Below are positions 1 to 5,410 of a stretch of 7,412 nucleotides of DNA, in pieces. The position numbers and the translations under genes are program-made. The notes beneath the pieces are model-generated. The model saw only the letters and a list, made by a program, of their open reading frames with translations, was not told where the DNA came from and ran no database searches. The DNA comes from Clostridiales bacterium UBA1777. Lineage in GTDB: Bacteria; Bacillota; Clostridia; Oscillospirales; Oscillospiraceae. The DNA is taken from contig DCGN01000091.1 in assembly GCA_002315275.1 (NCBI GenBank), positions 1-7,412 on the forward strand, read 5' to 3'. Position 1 is the first letter of the stretch. Each line of letters starts with the position of its first letter.

Positions 1-136
1 TATAAGCGCCGCCCTCCTCGTTCGGGTCACCGCTGCCGCGCACGGCGATATAGTTCGCCTTGGGAACTAAAACTATCTCCGGCTTGTTCTTCGGCATATA
101 GAACTCTTTGTATTCTTTTTTGAAATCGAACGGCAT
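1..136 (-). CDS. GyrI-like domain protein, N-terminal part (runs off left edge)
   Basis: Only the first 45 codons are present. The ATG at 136..134 is preceded by a strong AAGGAGAGA ribosome binding site at 149-141, and the gene starts 14 bases after the stop codon of the upstream kinase gene, so the two are very likely co-transcribed. The translated start reads MPFDFKKEYKEFYMPKNKPE, followed by a hydrophobic strand (EIVLVP) and then ANYIAVRGSGDPNEEGG. This N-terminal pattern, a basic and aromatic leader followed by 'P-x-x-Y-I-A-V-R-G-x-G-(D/N)-P', is what I know from stand-alone GyrI-like small-molecule-binding proteins of Firmicutes, usually about 200 residues long. These are cytoplasmic proteins of the SOUL/GyrI fold that bind hydrophobic or drug-like ligands; the ligand of this one is unknown. 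The family call rests on remembered sequence similarity over a short stretch, so it is good but not certain. Confidence 0.72.
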   Translation of the reverse strand, partial: MPFDFKKEYKEFYMPKNKPEIVLVPKANYIAVRGSGDPNEEGGAY

Positions 137-150
137 TGTGTCTCTCCTTG

Positions 151-621
151 TTAATTATGTAAACTCATCACTTCATTTGCAATCGCGGCGATCGGCTTTC
201 CGTCCGTGGAGATTTTGACGGTATCAAGCTTCTCATACAGCGGAATACGCGCTAAACTGCGGGCAAGAACGTCCTCCATGCGCTTTCCTGCTGCTATATC
301 AGCGCCGAGGCGGGCTCTGTGCGTCTCCTCATTACAGACGAGCGATATTTGTTTTATGTCAACCTGCCCCCCGCTGAACGCACCGACGATCTCATCGATT
401 ATCCTCTGCTCGTGCATGACCCGGCAGAAGACGATATTCTCATACGCGGAGCAGCGGATGAACTGCTCCAAGAGGAAAGAGATGTTGCGCATGACCGTCG
501 CCTTCGTCTCGTCCGTCACGGTGAAGGGGTCTGCATCCCGGCACCAATCCCCGTCGAGAAGGACGGCGTTATCGAGCTTTTGCTTCAGCACTCGGCACAC
601 GGCCGTCTTGCCGACACCCAT
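151..621 (-). CDS. Small P-loop (AAA/NMP-kinase-like) ATPase; start codon uncertain
   Basis: Encodes 156 residues from the first in-frame ATG, which lies inside the Walker A loop. Reading upstream in the same frame gives KTLWLIGGTMGVGKT, a classic beta-strand plus GxxxxGKT P-loop, so the functional protein must start earlier. No ATG, GTG or TTG exists in frame before the TAA at 702..700; the codon where family members would have Met (before KTLW) is ATA at 651..649. Other visible motifs are LLDGDWC shortly after the P-loop, resembling the acidic 'DGD' of kinase-like P-loop proteins, a central 'IVFCRVMHE' strand, and a C-terminal 'SLARIPLYEKLDT' segment typical of small Firmicute ATP-binding proteins related to adenylate/shikimate-type kinases. 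Its substrate is unknown. The gene is followed after 14 bases by the GyrI-like gene. The family call is fairly firm; whether the gene is intact is not. Confidence 0.7.
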   Translation of the reverse strand: MGVGKTAVCRVLKQKLDNAVLLDGDWCRDADPFTVTDETKATVMRNISFLLEQFIRCSAYENIVFCRVMHEQRIIDEIVGAFSGGQVDIKQISLVCNEETHRARLGADIAAGKRMEDVLARSLARIPLYEKLDTVKISTDGKPIAAIANEVMSLHN

Positions 622-701
622 CGTGCCGCCTATAAGCCAGAGTGTTTTTATATCACCCTTGACGGCAAGCTCTTTTTTATATGATACATCTCTTTTTCGT
701 T

Positions 702-730
702 ATTTTAGCATATCAATCACCGATCATCAA
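702..730 (-). promoter_or_regulatory. Candidate sigma-A promoter for the P-loop ATPase/GyrI-like operon
   Basis: On the minus strand, TTGATG (730..725) and TAAAAT (707..702) are separated by exactly 17 bases. Transcription would start near 695. It lies between the glnS terminator and the ATPase gene, where a promoter is expected. The predicted start leaves only a few bases before the out-of-frame ATG at 689 and about 44 bases before the ATA at 651, which matters for choosing the start of the gene. Confidence 0.55.
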
Positions 731-734
731 CGGG

Positions 735-770
735 AAAAGCAGACCCGCCGCGCTTGCGGTGAGTCTGCTT
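735..770 (-). terminator. Rho-independent terminator of glnS
   Basis: On the minus strand, AAGCAGAC (770..763) pairs with GTCTGCTT (744..737). An inner CCGC/GCGG stem (759-756 with 748-745) closes a short loop, and a run of four T follows at 738..735. It begins 15 bases after the glnS stop codon. The T-run is short, so termination may be incomplete. Confidence 0.7.
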
Positions 771-784
771 ATGATCTGATACGC

Positions 785-2467
785 TTATTTCTTGAAGCTG
801 TCCTTCAGAGCGACGGCGCGGTTGAACACGAGGTGATCGGGCGCGGCATCCTTATTGTCAAGGCAGAAGTAGCCCTGACGCATGAACTGATAGCTCTGAG
901 AGTCCTTGCCCTTCTCGGGCATCTTGGCCTTTGCGAGGCTTGCTTCGACCTTGCAGCCCTCGATGACGTTGAGGCTGTCGGGATTGAGGCAGTCGATAAA
1001 GTCCTTATCGGGGCCGTCCGGCTCGGGATCGGAGAAGAGATAATCGTAAACTCTGACCTCGGCATCTGCGCAGGTGTCGGCATCGACCCAGTGGATCGTT
1101 GCGCCCTTGACCTTGCGGCCGTCAGCGGGATCGCCGCCGCGGCTGTTCGGATCGTACTCGCAGAGAACCTCGACGACGTTGCCGTTCTCGTCCTTGACAC
1201 AGCCCGTGCAGGTGACGAGGTATGCGCCCTTGAGGCGGACCTCATAGTTCGGCTGCAGCCTCTTGTACTTCGGCTCGGGAACCTCCATGAAGTCATCGGC
1301 CTCGATGAAGAGGTTGCGGGAGAAGGAGACCTCTCTCGTGCCGTCCTCGGGACGGAGAGGATTGTTCTCTATTGTGAGCAGCTCTGTCTGACCCTCGGGA
1401 TAGTTCGTAACAGTGAGCTTCACGGGGCGGAGCACGGCCATCACGCGGGGAGCGGTGTTGTTGAGGTCATCTCTCAGGCAGGACTCGAGCAGAGCCCAGT
1501 CAACCGTGGAGTCGACCTTGGAAACGCCGATGCGCTCGCAGAAGGCGCGGATGGAGCGTGAGGTGTAGCCTCTTCTGCGGAGACCGCACAGCGTCGGCAT
1601 TCTGGGGTCATCCCAGCCTGCAACACGGCCTTCCTCGACGAGGCGGCGGAGCTTTCTCTTGCTCATGACCGTATAGTTGATGCCGAGGCGGGCAAACTCT
1701 ATCTGACGGGGCTTCTTATCGAAGATGCCGGCGTTGTTCACGACCCAGTCGTACAGAGGTCTGTGTGCCTCGTACTCAAGAGAGCATAGAGAGTGCGTGA
1801 TGCCCTCAAGCGCATCCTGAATGGGGTGAGCAAAGTCATACATCGGGTATATGCACCACTTGTTGCCCTGTCTGTGATGGTTAATGTAGCGGATGCGGTA
1901 CAAAACGGGGTCGCGCATGTTGAAGTTGCCGCTGGCAAGGTCTATCTTTGCGCGGAGAGTGTACTTGCCCTCGGGGAACTCGCCGTTTCTCATGCGCTCG
2001 AAAAGATCAAGGCTCTCCTCGACGGGTCTGTCACGCCAGGGGGAGACGGCGGGATGCGTTGTATCGCCGCGGTATTCCTTGAACTGGTCGGGCGTAAGCT
2101 CGCAGACGTATGCAAGACCCTTCTTGATAAAGTCAATGGCTATGTCATAGGTCTTCTCGAAGTAATCGGAGCCGTAATAAAGTCTGTCGCCCCAATCGAA
2201 GCCGAGCCAATGGATATCGTCCTGAATGGCCTCGACGTATTCATTGTCCTCTTTTGCGGGGTTGGTATCGTCAAAGCGGAGGTTGCAGATGCCGTTGAAG
2301 TGCTCCGCAGTCGCAAAGTCGATAGTGAGCGCCTTGCAGTGGCCGATGTGGAGGTATCCGTTCGGCTCGGGCGGGAAGCGCGTGTGTATCTGCTGACCGC
2401 AGCAGCGGCTGCCCTCTGCAAGGTCCTCCTGAACAAAAGCTTCTATAAAGTTTCTGGTCTCTTCCAT
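785..2467 (-). CDS. glnS: Glutaminyl-tRNA synthetase
   Basis: Class Ic aminoacyl-tRNA synthetase that charges tRNA-Gln with glutamine in the cytoplasm. The 560-residue length matches the bacterial enzyme (about 550). The catalytic signatures are clear: PPEPNGYLHIGH with HIGH at residues 40-43, the RFDDTNP segment at 64-70, YPMYDFAHP near 207-215, and the KMSKS-equivalent VMSKR at 267-271, in the form usual for GlnRS. The remaining C-terminal half forms the anticodon-binding beta-barrels, and there is no YqeY-like extension. The ATG at 2467 has an AGGAG site seven bases upstream. It stands alone between its own promoter and terminator. Only some 20-30 bases separate the candidate promoter's start site from the ATG, leaving no room for a T-box leader. 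Many Firmicutes lack GlnRS and make Gln-tRNA by amidation of Glu-tRNA with GatCAB, so presence here is a useful lineage marker and suggests an acquired gene. Confidence 0.98.
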   Translation of the reverse strand: MEETRNFIEAFVQEDLAEGSRCCGQQIHTRFPPEPNGYLHIGHCKALTIDFATAEHFNGICNLRFDDTNPAKEDNEYVEAIQDDIHWLGFDWGDRLYYGSDYFEKTYDIAIDFIKKGLAYVCELTPDQFKEYRGDTTHPAVSPWRDRPVEESLDLFERMRNGEFPEGKYTLRAKIDLASGNFNMRDPVLYRIRYINHHRQGNKWCIYPMYDFAHPIQDALEGITHSLCSLEYEAHRPLYDWVVNNAGIFDKKPRQIEFARLGINYTVMSKRKLRRLVEEGRVAGWDDPRMPTLCGLRRRGYTSRSIRAFCERIGVSKVDSTVDWALLESCLRDDLNNTAPRVMAVLRPVKLTVTNYPEGQTELLTIENNPLRPEDGTREVSFSRNLFIEADDFMEVPEPKYKRLQPNYEVRLKGAYLVTCTGCVKDENGNVVEVLCEYDPNSRGGDPADGRKVKGATIHWVDADTCADAEVRVYDYLFSDPEPDGPDKDFIDCLNPDSLNVIEGCKVEASLAKAKMPEKGKDSQSYQFMRQGYFCLDNKDAAPDHLVFNRAVALKDSFKK

Positions 2468-2496
2468 ATCTGTTCTCCTAAAGAATATTTCGATAT

Positions 2497-2525
2497 ATTA
2501 TAAACTACATTCCTCCGAAACACAA
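2497..2525 (-). promoter_or_regulatory. Weak candidate promoter for glnS
   Basis: The minus strand has a perfect TATAAT at 2502..2497 with TTGTGT 17 bases upstream (2525..2520). The -35 element matches the consensus only in its first three positions. The expected start near 2490 gives a leader of about 20-25 bases. A second minus-strand TATAAT at 2559..2554 has no recognisable -35, so this one is preferred. Confidence 0.42.
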
Positions 2526-2568
2526 CTAAAAATATGGAAATCGGCAGTTTAAAATTATAATCGCAAAT

Positions 2569-2581
2569 GTGACCGCGTCAC
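2569..2581. promoter_or_regulatory. Small palindrome, possible operator beside the trxB promoter
   Basis: GTGAC-CGC-GTCAC is a perfect 5+3+5 inverted repeat ending two bases before the -35 element of the plus-strand promoter. The position suits an activator or repressor site in the divergent glnS/trxB region. The half-site resembles the TGTGA of the CRP/FNR family, but the spacing is one base short of that family's usual N6 and the flanks do not extend the symmetry. The binding protein is unknown and chance occurrence is possible. Confidence 0.28.
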
Positions 2582-2583
2582 GG

Positions 2584-2612
2584 TTTACATTCGGCGCGTC
2601 TGCTATTATAAT
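2584..2612 (+). promoter_or_regulatory. Sigma-A promoter of the trxB-trxA operon
   Basis: TTTACA (2584-2589) and a perfect TATAAT (2607-2612) are separated by 17 bases. This is the best promoter in the window. Transcription should start near 2619, giving a leader of about 40 bases before the trxB start. Confidence 0.78.
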
Positions 2613-2637
2613 ATCAGCAAAGGAAAAGCTTCTCAAA

Positions 2638-2645
2638 GGGAGGTG
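2638..2645 (+). promoter_or_regulatory. Ribosome binding site of trxB, unusually far from the start
   Basis: GGGAGGTG is a strong Shine-Dalgarno sequence but ends 14 bases before the GTG at 2660. No in-frame ATG, GTG or TTG lies between them. An out-of-frame ATG at 2658 overlaps the GTG (ATGTG) and opens a six-codon frame ending TAA, so the spacing is odd and the start deserves a check. Confidence 0.5.
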
Positions 2646-2659
2646 CATCGCTTACGGAT

Positions 2660-3466
2660 GTGTTTGACATTATCATAATCGGCGGCGGCGCGGCGGCTGC
2701 TTCCGCGGCTCTGACGGCGAAAAGCCGCGGCAAGTCCGTTGCCGCAGTCGCAAACGGCATTGAGACAACGGCACTCTGGAGGGCCGAGCTTATTTCGAAC
2801 TACCCCGGCACGCCGGACATCACCGGCAGAGAGCTCGCTTCCGCGATGCGCGCTCAGCTTGAGGCAGCCGCTACGGTGATAACGGGCAGAGCGCTCAGCA
2901 TCATGCCGATGGGAGATACGTTCGGCGCTGCCGTTGAAAACGAGTTCTGCATGGCGAGGGCCGTGATAATCGCGGCAGGCATCACGCGCGAAAAGCTCTA
3001 CAGGGGTGAGGCGGAATTTCTCGGGCGCGGCGTGAGCTACTGCGCCACCTGCGACGGGATGCTCTACCGCGGAAAAAAGGTCGCGCTGATCGGCTCGTCC
3101 GACGAGGCAAGGCGCGACGGTGATTTCCTCGAGAGCATCGGCTGCGAGGTCGTGCGGCTCGAAAGGAGCGCGCAGTACGAGATATCCGGCGAGGAACGTG
3201 CAGACACCGTGTCGTTCTCCGGCGAGAGCATCAAGGTCGACGGAGTGTTCATAATCAAGGACACCGTTTCCGTGGCGAAGCTTGTGCCCGGGATAGAGTA
3301 CAAGAACGGCGGCATCGTGACGGACGGCGCTATGGCAACGTCCGTTCCCGGAGTGTTCGCGGCGGGAGATTGCCGCGGCAAGCCGTTTCAGCTCGCGAAG
3401 GCCGCGGGAGAGGGCAACATCGCCGCTCTCAGCGCGTGCGAATATATAGACAGTTTGAAAATATAA
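2660..3466 (+). CDS. trxB: Thioredoxin reductase-like flavoprotein, probably not NADPH-dependent
   Basis: A 268-residue, two-domain FAD disulfide reductase that should reduce the thioredoxin encoded next to it. The FAD-binding motif IIIGGGAAAASAA lies at residues 5-17, the redox-active CATC at 128-131 within SYCATCDG, and the C-terminal FAD motif GVFAAGD at 231-237, followed by QLAKAAGEGNIAA. The protein is about 40-50 residues shorter than NADPH-dependent TrxB (310-320). The shortage falls in the central pyridine-nucleotide domain: the usual GGGNSA motif is replaced by IGSSDEA (144-150), and no HRRxxxR motif follows (VVRLERSAQYE instead). This matches what is known of the clostridial ferredoxin-dependent flavin thioredoxin reductases (FFTR), which lack both NADPH motifs. 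The electron donor is therefore inferred to be ferredoxin or similar. Start is GTG at 2660; the ATG at 2658 is out of frame. The trxA gene follows after 20 bases. Confidence 0.9.
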   Translation: MFDIIIIGGGAAAASAALTAKSRGKSVAAVANGIETTALWRAELISNYPGTPDITGRELASAMRAQLEAAATVITGRALSIMPMGDTFGAAVENEFCMARAVIIAAGITREKLYRGEAEFLGRGVSYCATCDGMLYRGKKVALIGSSDEARRDGDFLESIGCEVVRLERSAQYEISGEERADTVSFSGESIKVDGVFIIKDTVSVAKLVPGIEYKNGGIVTDGAMATSVPGVFAAGDCRGKPFQLAKAAGEGNIAALSACEYIDSLKI

Positions 3467-3486
3467 AAATCAAAGGAGATAAAACA

Positions 3487-3792
3487 ATGGCAGTACAGCA
3501 TTTCGGAAAAGACAATTTTGACAAAGAGATCGCTTCCGGCGTAACGCTCGTTGACTTCTGGGCAACGTGGTGCGGTCCCTGCAGGATGCAGGCCCCTATC
3601 CTCGAGGCGTTTGAGGCGGAGATGGGCGCGCAGATCAAGGTGGCAAAGGTTGACGTGGACGAAAATCCCGAGATCGCATACCGCTACCAGATCGCAAGCA
3701 TCCCCACGCTGATGCTCTTCAAGGACGGCGAGCCCGTTGCAAAGCGCGTAGGCGTGCAGTCGATCGATGCGCTGAAGAAAATGGCCGAATAA
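3487..3792 (+). CDS. trxA: Thioredoxin
   Basis: A 101-residue thioredoxin, the standard family length. The active site WCGPC lies at residues 28-32 in the context DFWATWCGPCR, and the cis-proline loop SIPT at 71-74. DVDENPEIAYRY and LMLFKDGEP are the usual strands and turns. It is a cytoplasmic dithiol carrier that reduces protein disulfides, for example in ribonucleotide reductase and peroxiredoxins, and is itself re-reduced by the preceding flavoprotein. The ATG at 3487 has AAAGGAG about eight bases upstream and lies 20 bases after the trxB stop, so the pair forms one operon. A longer reading that starts upstream inside trxB is just an open extension without a ribosome site. The operon ends at the terminator immediately downstream. 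Nothing in the sequence is unusual for the family. Confidence 0.97.
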   Translation: MAVQHFGKDNFDKEIASGVTLVDFWATWCGPCRMQAPILEAFEAEMGAQIKVAKVDVDENPEIAYRYQIASIPTLMLFKDGEPVAKRVGVQSIDALKKMAE

Positions 3793-3797
3793 CGCTG

Positions 3798-3827
3798 AAA
3801 GACCTGCCAAAACGGGCAGGTCTTTTT
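3798..3827 (+). terminator. Rho-independent terminator of trxB-trxA
   Basis: GACCTGCC (3801-3808) pairs perfectly with GGCAGGTC (3815-3822) around a six-base loop. The stem is extended by AAA/TTT and followed by five T (3823-3827). On the opposite strand only three T follow the stem, so it would terminate sigF less efficiently. The sigF stop codon (3828..3826) lies inside the T-run. Confidence 0.9.
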
Positions 3828-4533
3828 ACTCCATCATTTCCCGCAGCTTTTCCAGCGCGCGGTGCTCGAGGCGCGACACCTGCACCTGCGACACGCGCAG
3901 TACTCTCGCAGCGGTCTGCTGGGTCATGCCGTGATAGAACCTCAGCGCGATGACCTGCTTCTCCCTCTCGGGGAGGCTGTCGATCGCGCACCTGAGCGCG
4001 GCGTACTCCGCCATGCGCTCCTCCGCCTGATAGTCGCCGAGGACGAGCTCCAAGGTGAAGCCGTCCTCTCCCGACTCGCGCTGAAGGCTCTCCGCGGGGC
4101 CGGCAGCAGTTTCGGCGTAGGCGATATCCTCGGGAGAAAAGCCCGTCTCGCGCGATATTTCCGAGAGCGTCGGCTCTCTGCCCGTGCGCTGCTCAAGCTC
4201 GGTTTTCGCGGCGCGTATCTTCGCGGCCTGCTCCTTGATGCCGCGGCTCACCTTGACAGCCCCGTCATCACGCAGAAAGCGCCGTATCTCCCCCGCGATC
4301 TTCGGCACGGCATAGGTCGAAAAGCATGTGCCGAAGCTCTCGTCATACCCGCGCACGGCCTTCATAAGCCCCAAACAGCCGAGCTGATACAGGTCGTCCG
4401 CGTCAACTCCTCTGCCGAAGAACCGTTTTGCCACGCTCCATACGAGGCCGGAGTTCTCCTCGAGGAAAACGCCCATCGCGGCTTTATCACCCCGCCGCGC
4501 CTTTTCAAAGCTTACTGACTCCTCTGCCGTCAT
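3826..4533 (-). CDS. sigF: Forespore RNA polymerase sigma-F factor
   Basis: A 235-residue sigma-70 family factor of the SigB/SigF/SigG group, the first forespore-specific sigma factor in sporulation. Region 2 is visible at about residues 22-90: LEENSGLVWSVAKRF, then DADDLYQLGCLGLMKAV, the promoter-melting FSTYAVPKIAGEIRRFLRDDG. Region 3 follows at about 95-140, and region 4 at 185-235, with the helix-turn-helix HGMTQQTAARVLRVSQVQVSRLEHRALEKL. The assignment to sigma-F rather than sigma-G or sigma-B rests on the operon: the ATG at 4533 overlaps the spoIIAB stop (ATGA), implying translational coupling and balanced amounts of sigma and anti-sigma. A purine-rich GAGGGGG lies just upstream. The gene converges on trxA, and its TAA falls in the trxA terminator. 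No spoVA genes follow, unlike some spore-formers. Confidence 0.96.
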   Translation of the reverse strand: MTAEESVSFEKARRGDKAAMGVFLEENSGLVWSVAKRFFGRGVDADDLYQLGCLGLMKAVRGYDESFGTCFSTYAVPKIAGEIRRFLRDDGAVKVSRGIKEQAAKIRAAKTELEQRTGREPTLSEISRETGFSPEDIAYAETAAGPAESLQRESGEDGFTLELVLGDYQAEERMAEYAALRCAIDSLPEREKQVIALRFYHGMTQQTAARVLRVSQVQVSRLEHRALEKLREMME

Positions 4534-4967
4534 TTGCCCCCTCGCGGGAAGATCGTTCTGCGCATCAGCACGGCCGTGCCCTTGCCCGGAGCGGACTTGA
4601 CCTTGAGCCTGTCCATGAAGCTGCCCATTATCGAAAAGCCCATGCCGCTTCTGTCGCTCCCGCCCGTTGTGTACAGCGGCTGCATCGCCTGCGCCACATC
4701 GGGTATGCCGCGCCCCCAGTCGCGCACGCTTATCTCGAGAGTGTGTCCGTCAAGGATACTCATCTCGAGCTTTATTTTGCCTATCGTGTCGGGGTAGGCG
4801 TGGACTATGCAGTTCGTGACCGCCTCGGACACCGCCGTGCGGATATCGCCGAGCTCCTCAAGAGTCGGGTCAAGCTGAGCGGCAAAGGCCGCGGCAGCAG
4901 AGCGTGCAAAAGCCTCGTTCGCGCTCCTGCTCGGAAATGTGATGCGTATGTAGTTATCTGCGTTCAT
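4530..4967 (-). CDS. spoIIAB: Anti-sigma-F factor and serine kinase SpoIIAB
   Basis: A 145-residue GHKL-fold kinase that binds and inactivates sigma-F in the predivisional and mother cell and phosphorylates SpoIIAA. ATP-site motifs are clear. The N box is DIRTAVSEAVTNCIVHAYP with E48 and N52 (equivalent to Glu46/Asn50 of B. subtilis). The G1 box is DWGRGIPD (83-90), and the ATP-lid/G2 region is TTGGSDRSGMGFSIMGSFMD (100-119), with the family-specific RSGMGF. Length matches the B. subtilis protein (146). It starts 13 bases after the spoIIAA stop; its AAGGGAG site overlaps that stop codon. It ends overlapping the sigF ATG. All residues expected for kinase activity appear present. Confidence 0.97.
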   Translation of the reverse strand: MNADNYIRITFPSRSANEAFARSAAAAFAAQLDPTLEELGDIRTAVSEAVTNCIVHAYPDTIGKIKLEMSILDGHTLEISVRDWGRGIPDVAQAMQPLYTTGGSDRSGMGFSIMGSFMDRLKVKSAPGKGTAVLMRRTIFPRGGK

Positions 4968-4980
4968 GCTTCTTCTCCCT

Positions 4981-5295
4981 TCATCTGCCGATGGCTATCG
5001 GCACAAGTCTGTCGATCCCCGAGGCATCTATAACGCGCTGAGGCTGCCTTGCGGGATCCTCTATCCATGCCCTGCCGCCGAGCTCCCTCATGCGGCCGCT
5101 CACGCGCAGTATCAGCGCAATGCCCGATGAGTCCATAAATGTGAGCCCCGCGAGATTGAGCGCGCAATCGCGCGGCATATACTCGTCAATAAGCTTCTCC
5201 ACCGTGTGAAAGGCGCTTCTCGCCGCGTGATGATCAAGCTCGCCCTCGAGCATCACCGTGAGCCGCCCGCCGGCAATGCCTGCACTTATCTTCAT
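4981..5295 (-). CDS. spoIIAA: Anti-anti-sigma factor SpoIIAA
   Basis: A 104-residue STAS-domain protein that, when unphosphorylated, binds SpoIIAB and frees sigma-F in the forespore. The characteristic GELDHHAA occurs at residues 18-25, and the phosphorylation loop FMDSSGIAL at 53-61. Ser56, the first serine after Asp55, corresponds to the Ser58 that SpoIIAB phosphorylates and SpoIIE dephosphorylates in B. subtilis. The start chosen is the ATG at 5295, with GGAGGTG six to eight bases upstream. An upstream in-frame Met at 5340 would place the start inside the hairpin terminator and is rejected. It is the first gene of the tripartite spoIIA operon. The C-terminal half (IDASGIDRLVPIA) matches the usual final helix and strand of the fold. 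Confidence 0.96.
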   Translation of the reverse strand: MKISAGIAGGRLTVMLEGELDHHAARSAFHTVEKLIDEYMPRDCALNLAGLTFMDSSGIALILRVSGRMRELGGRAWIEDPARQPQRVIDASGIDRLVPIAIGR

Positions 5296-5313
5296 ACAGC
5301 ACCTCCGAATTAC

Positions 5314-5360
5314 AAAATAAAAATGACACCGTGTGCCCATATCAGGCTTACGGTGTCATT
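5314..5360 (-). terminator. Hairpin terminator between the GNAT gene and spoIIAA
   Basis: An 11-base perfect stem, AATGACACCGT (5322-5332) with ACGGTGTCATT (5350-5360), carries an inner GCC/GGC pairing (5335-5337 with 5345-5347). On the minus strand it is followed by TTT-A-TTTT (5321..5314). It lies about 50 bases after the GNAT stop codon and only about 20 bases before the spoIIAA ribosome site. The opposite strand also reaches an A/T-rich stretch after the stem (5361-5369), but no plus-strand gene ends here. Confidence 0.8.
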
Positions 5361-5410
5361 ATAATTATTGAGACGTGCGGGAAATGTCGGATCCCGGAAT
5401 CGGCGGGAGA

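Noticed and set aside
206..1561. Long plus-strand open frame (about 450 codons) antisense to the ATPase gene and glnS
   Set aside because: It is a by-product of GC-rich third positions in glnS. It crosses two unrelated minus-strand genes, the promoter and the terminator, and its translation shows no family motif.
1793..2503. Plus-strand frame antisense to the N-terminal half of glnS
   Set aside because: Shadow of the glnS reading frame; it extends into the glnS promoter region and has no start signal.
2468..2580. Possible T-box leader for glnS
   Set aside because: The best promoter leaves only about 20-25 bases of leader, and there is no T-box consensus or antiterminator/terminator pair before the start codon.
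2569..2581. CRP/FNR binding site
   Set aside because: The TGTGA-like half-site is present, but the spacing is one base short and the outer bases are not symmetric, so it is listed only as an unassigned palindrome.
5296..5340. Longer spoIIAA start at 5340
   Set aside because: It would begin inside the terminator hairpin, adds 15 residues not found in the family, and bypasses a perfect GGAGGTG site placed for the ATG at 5295.
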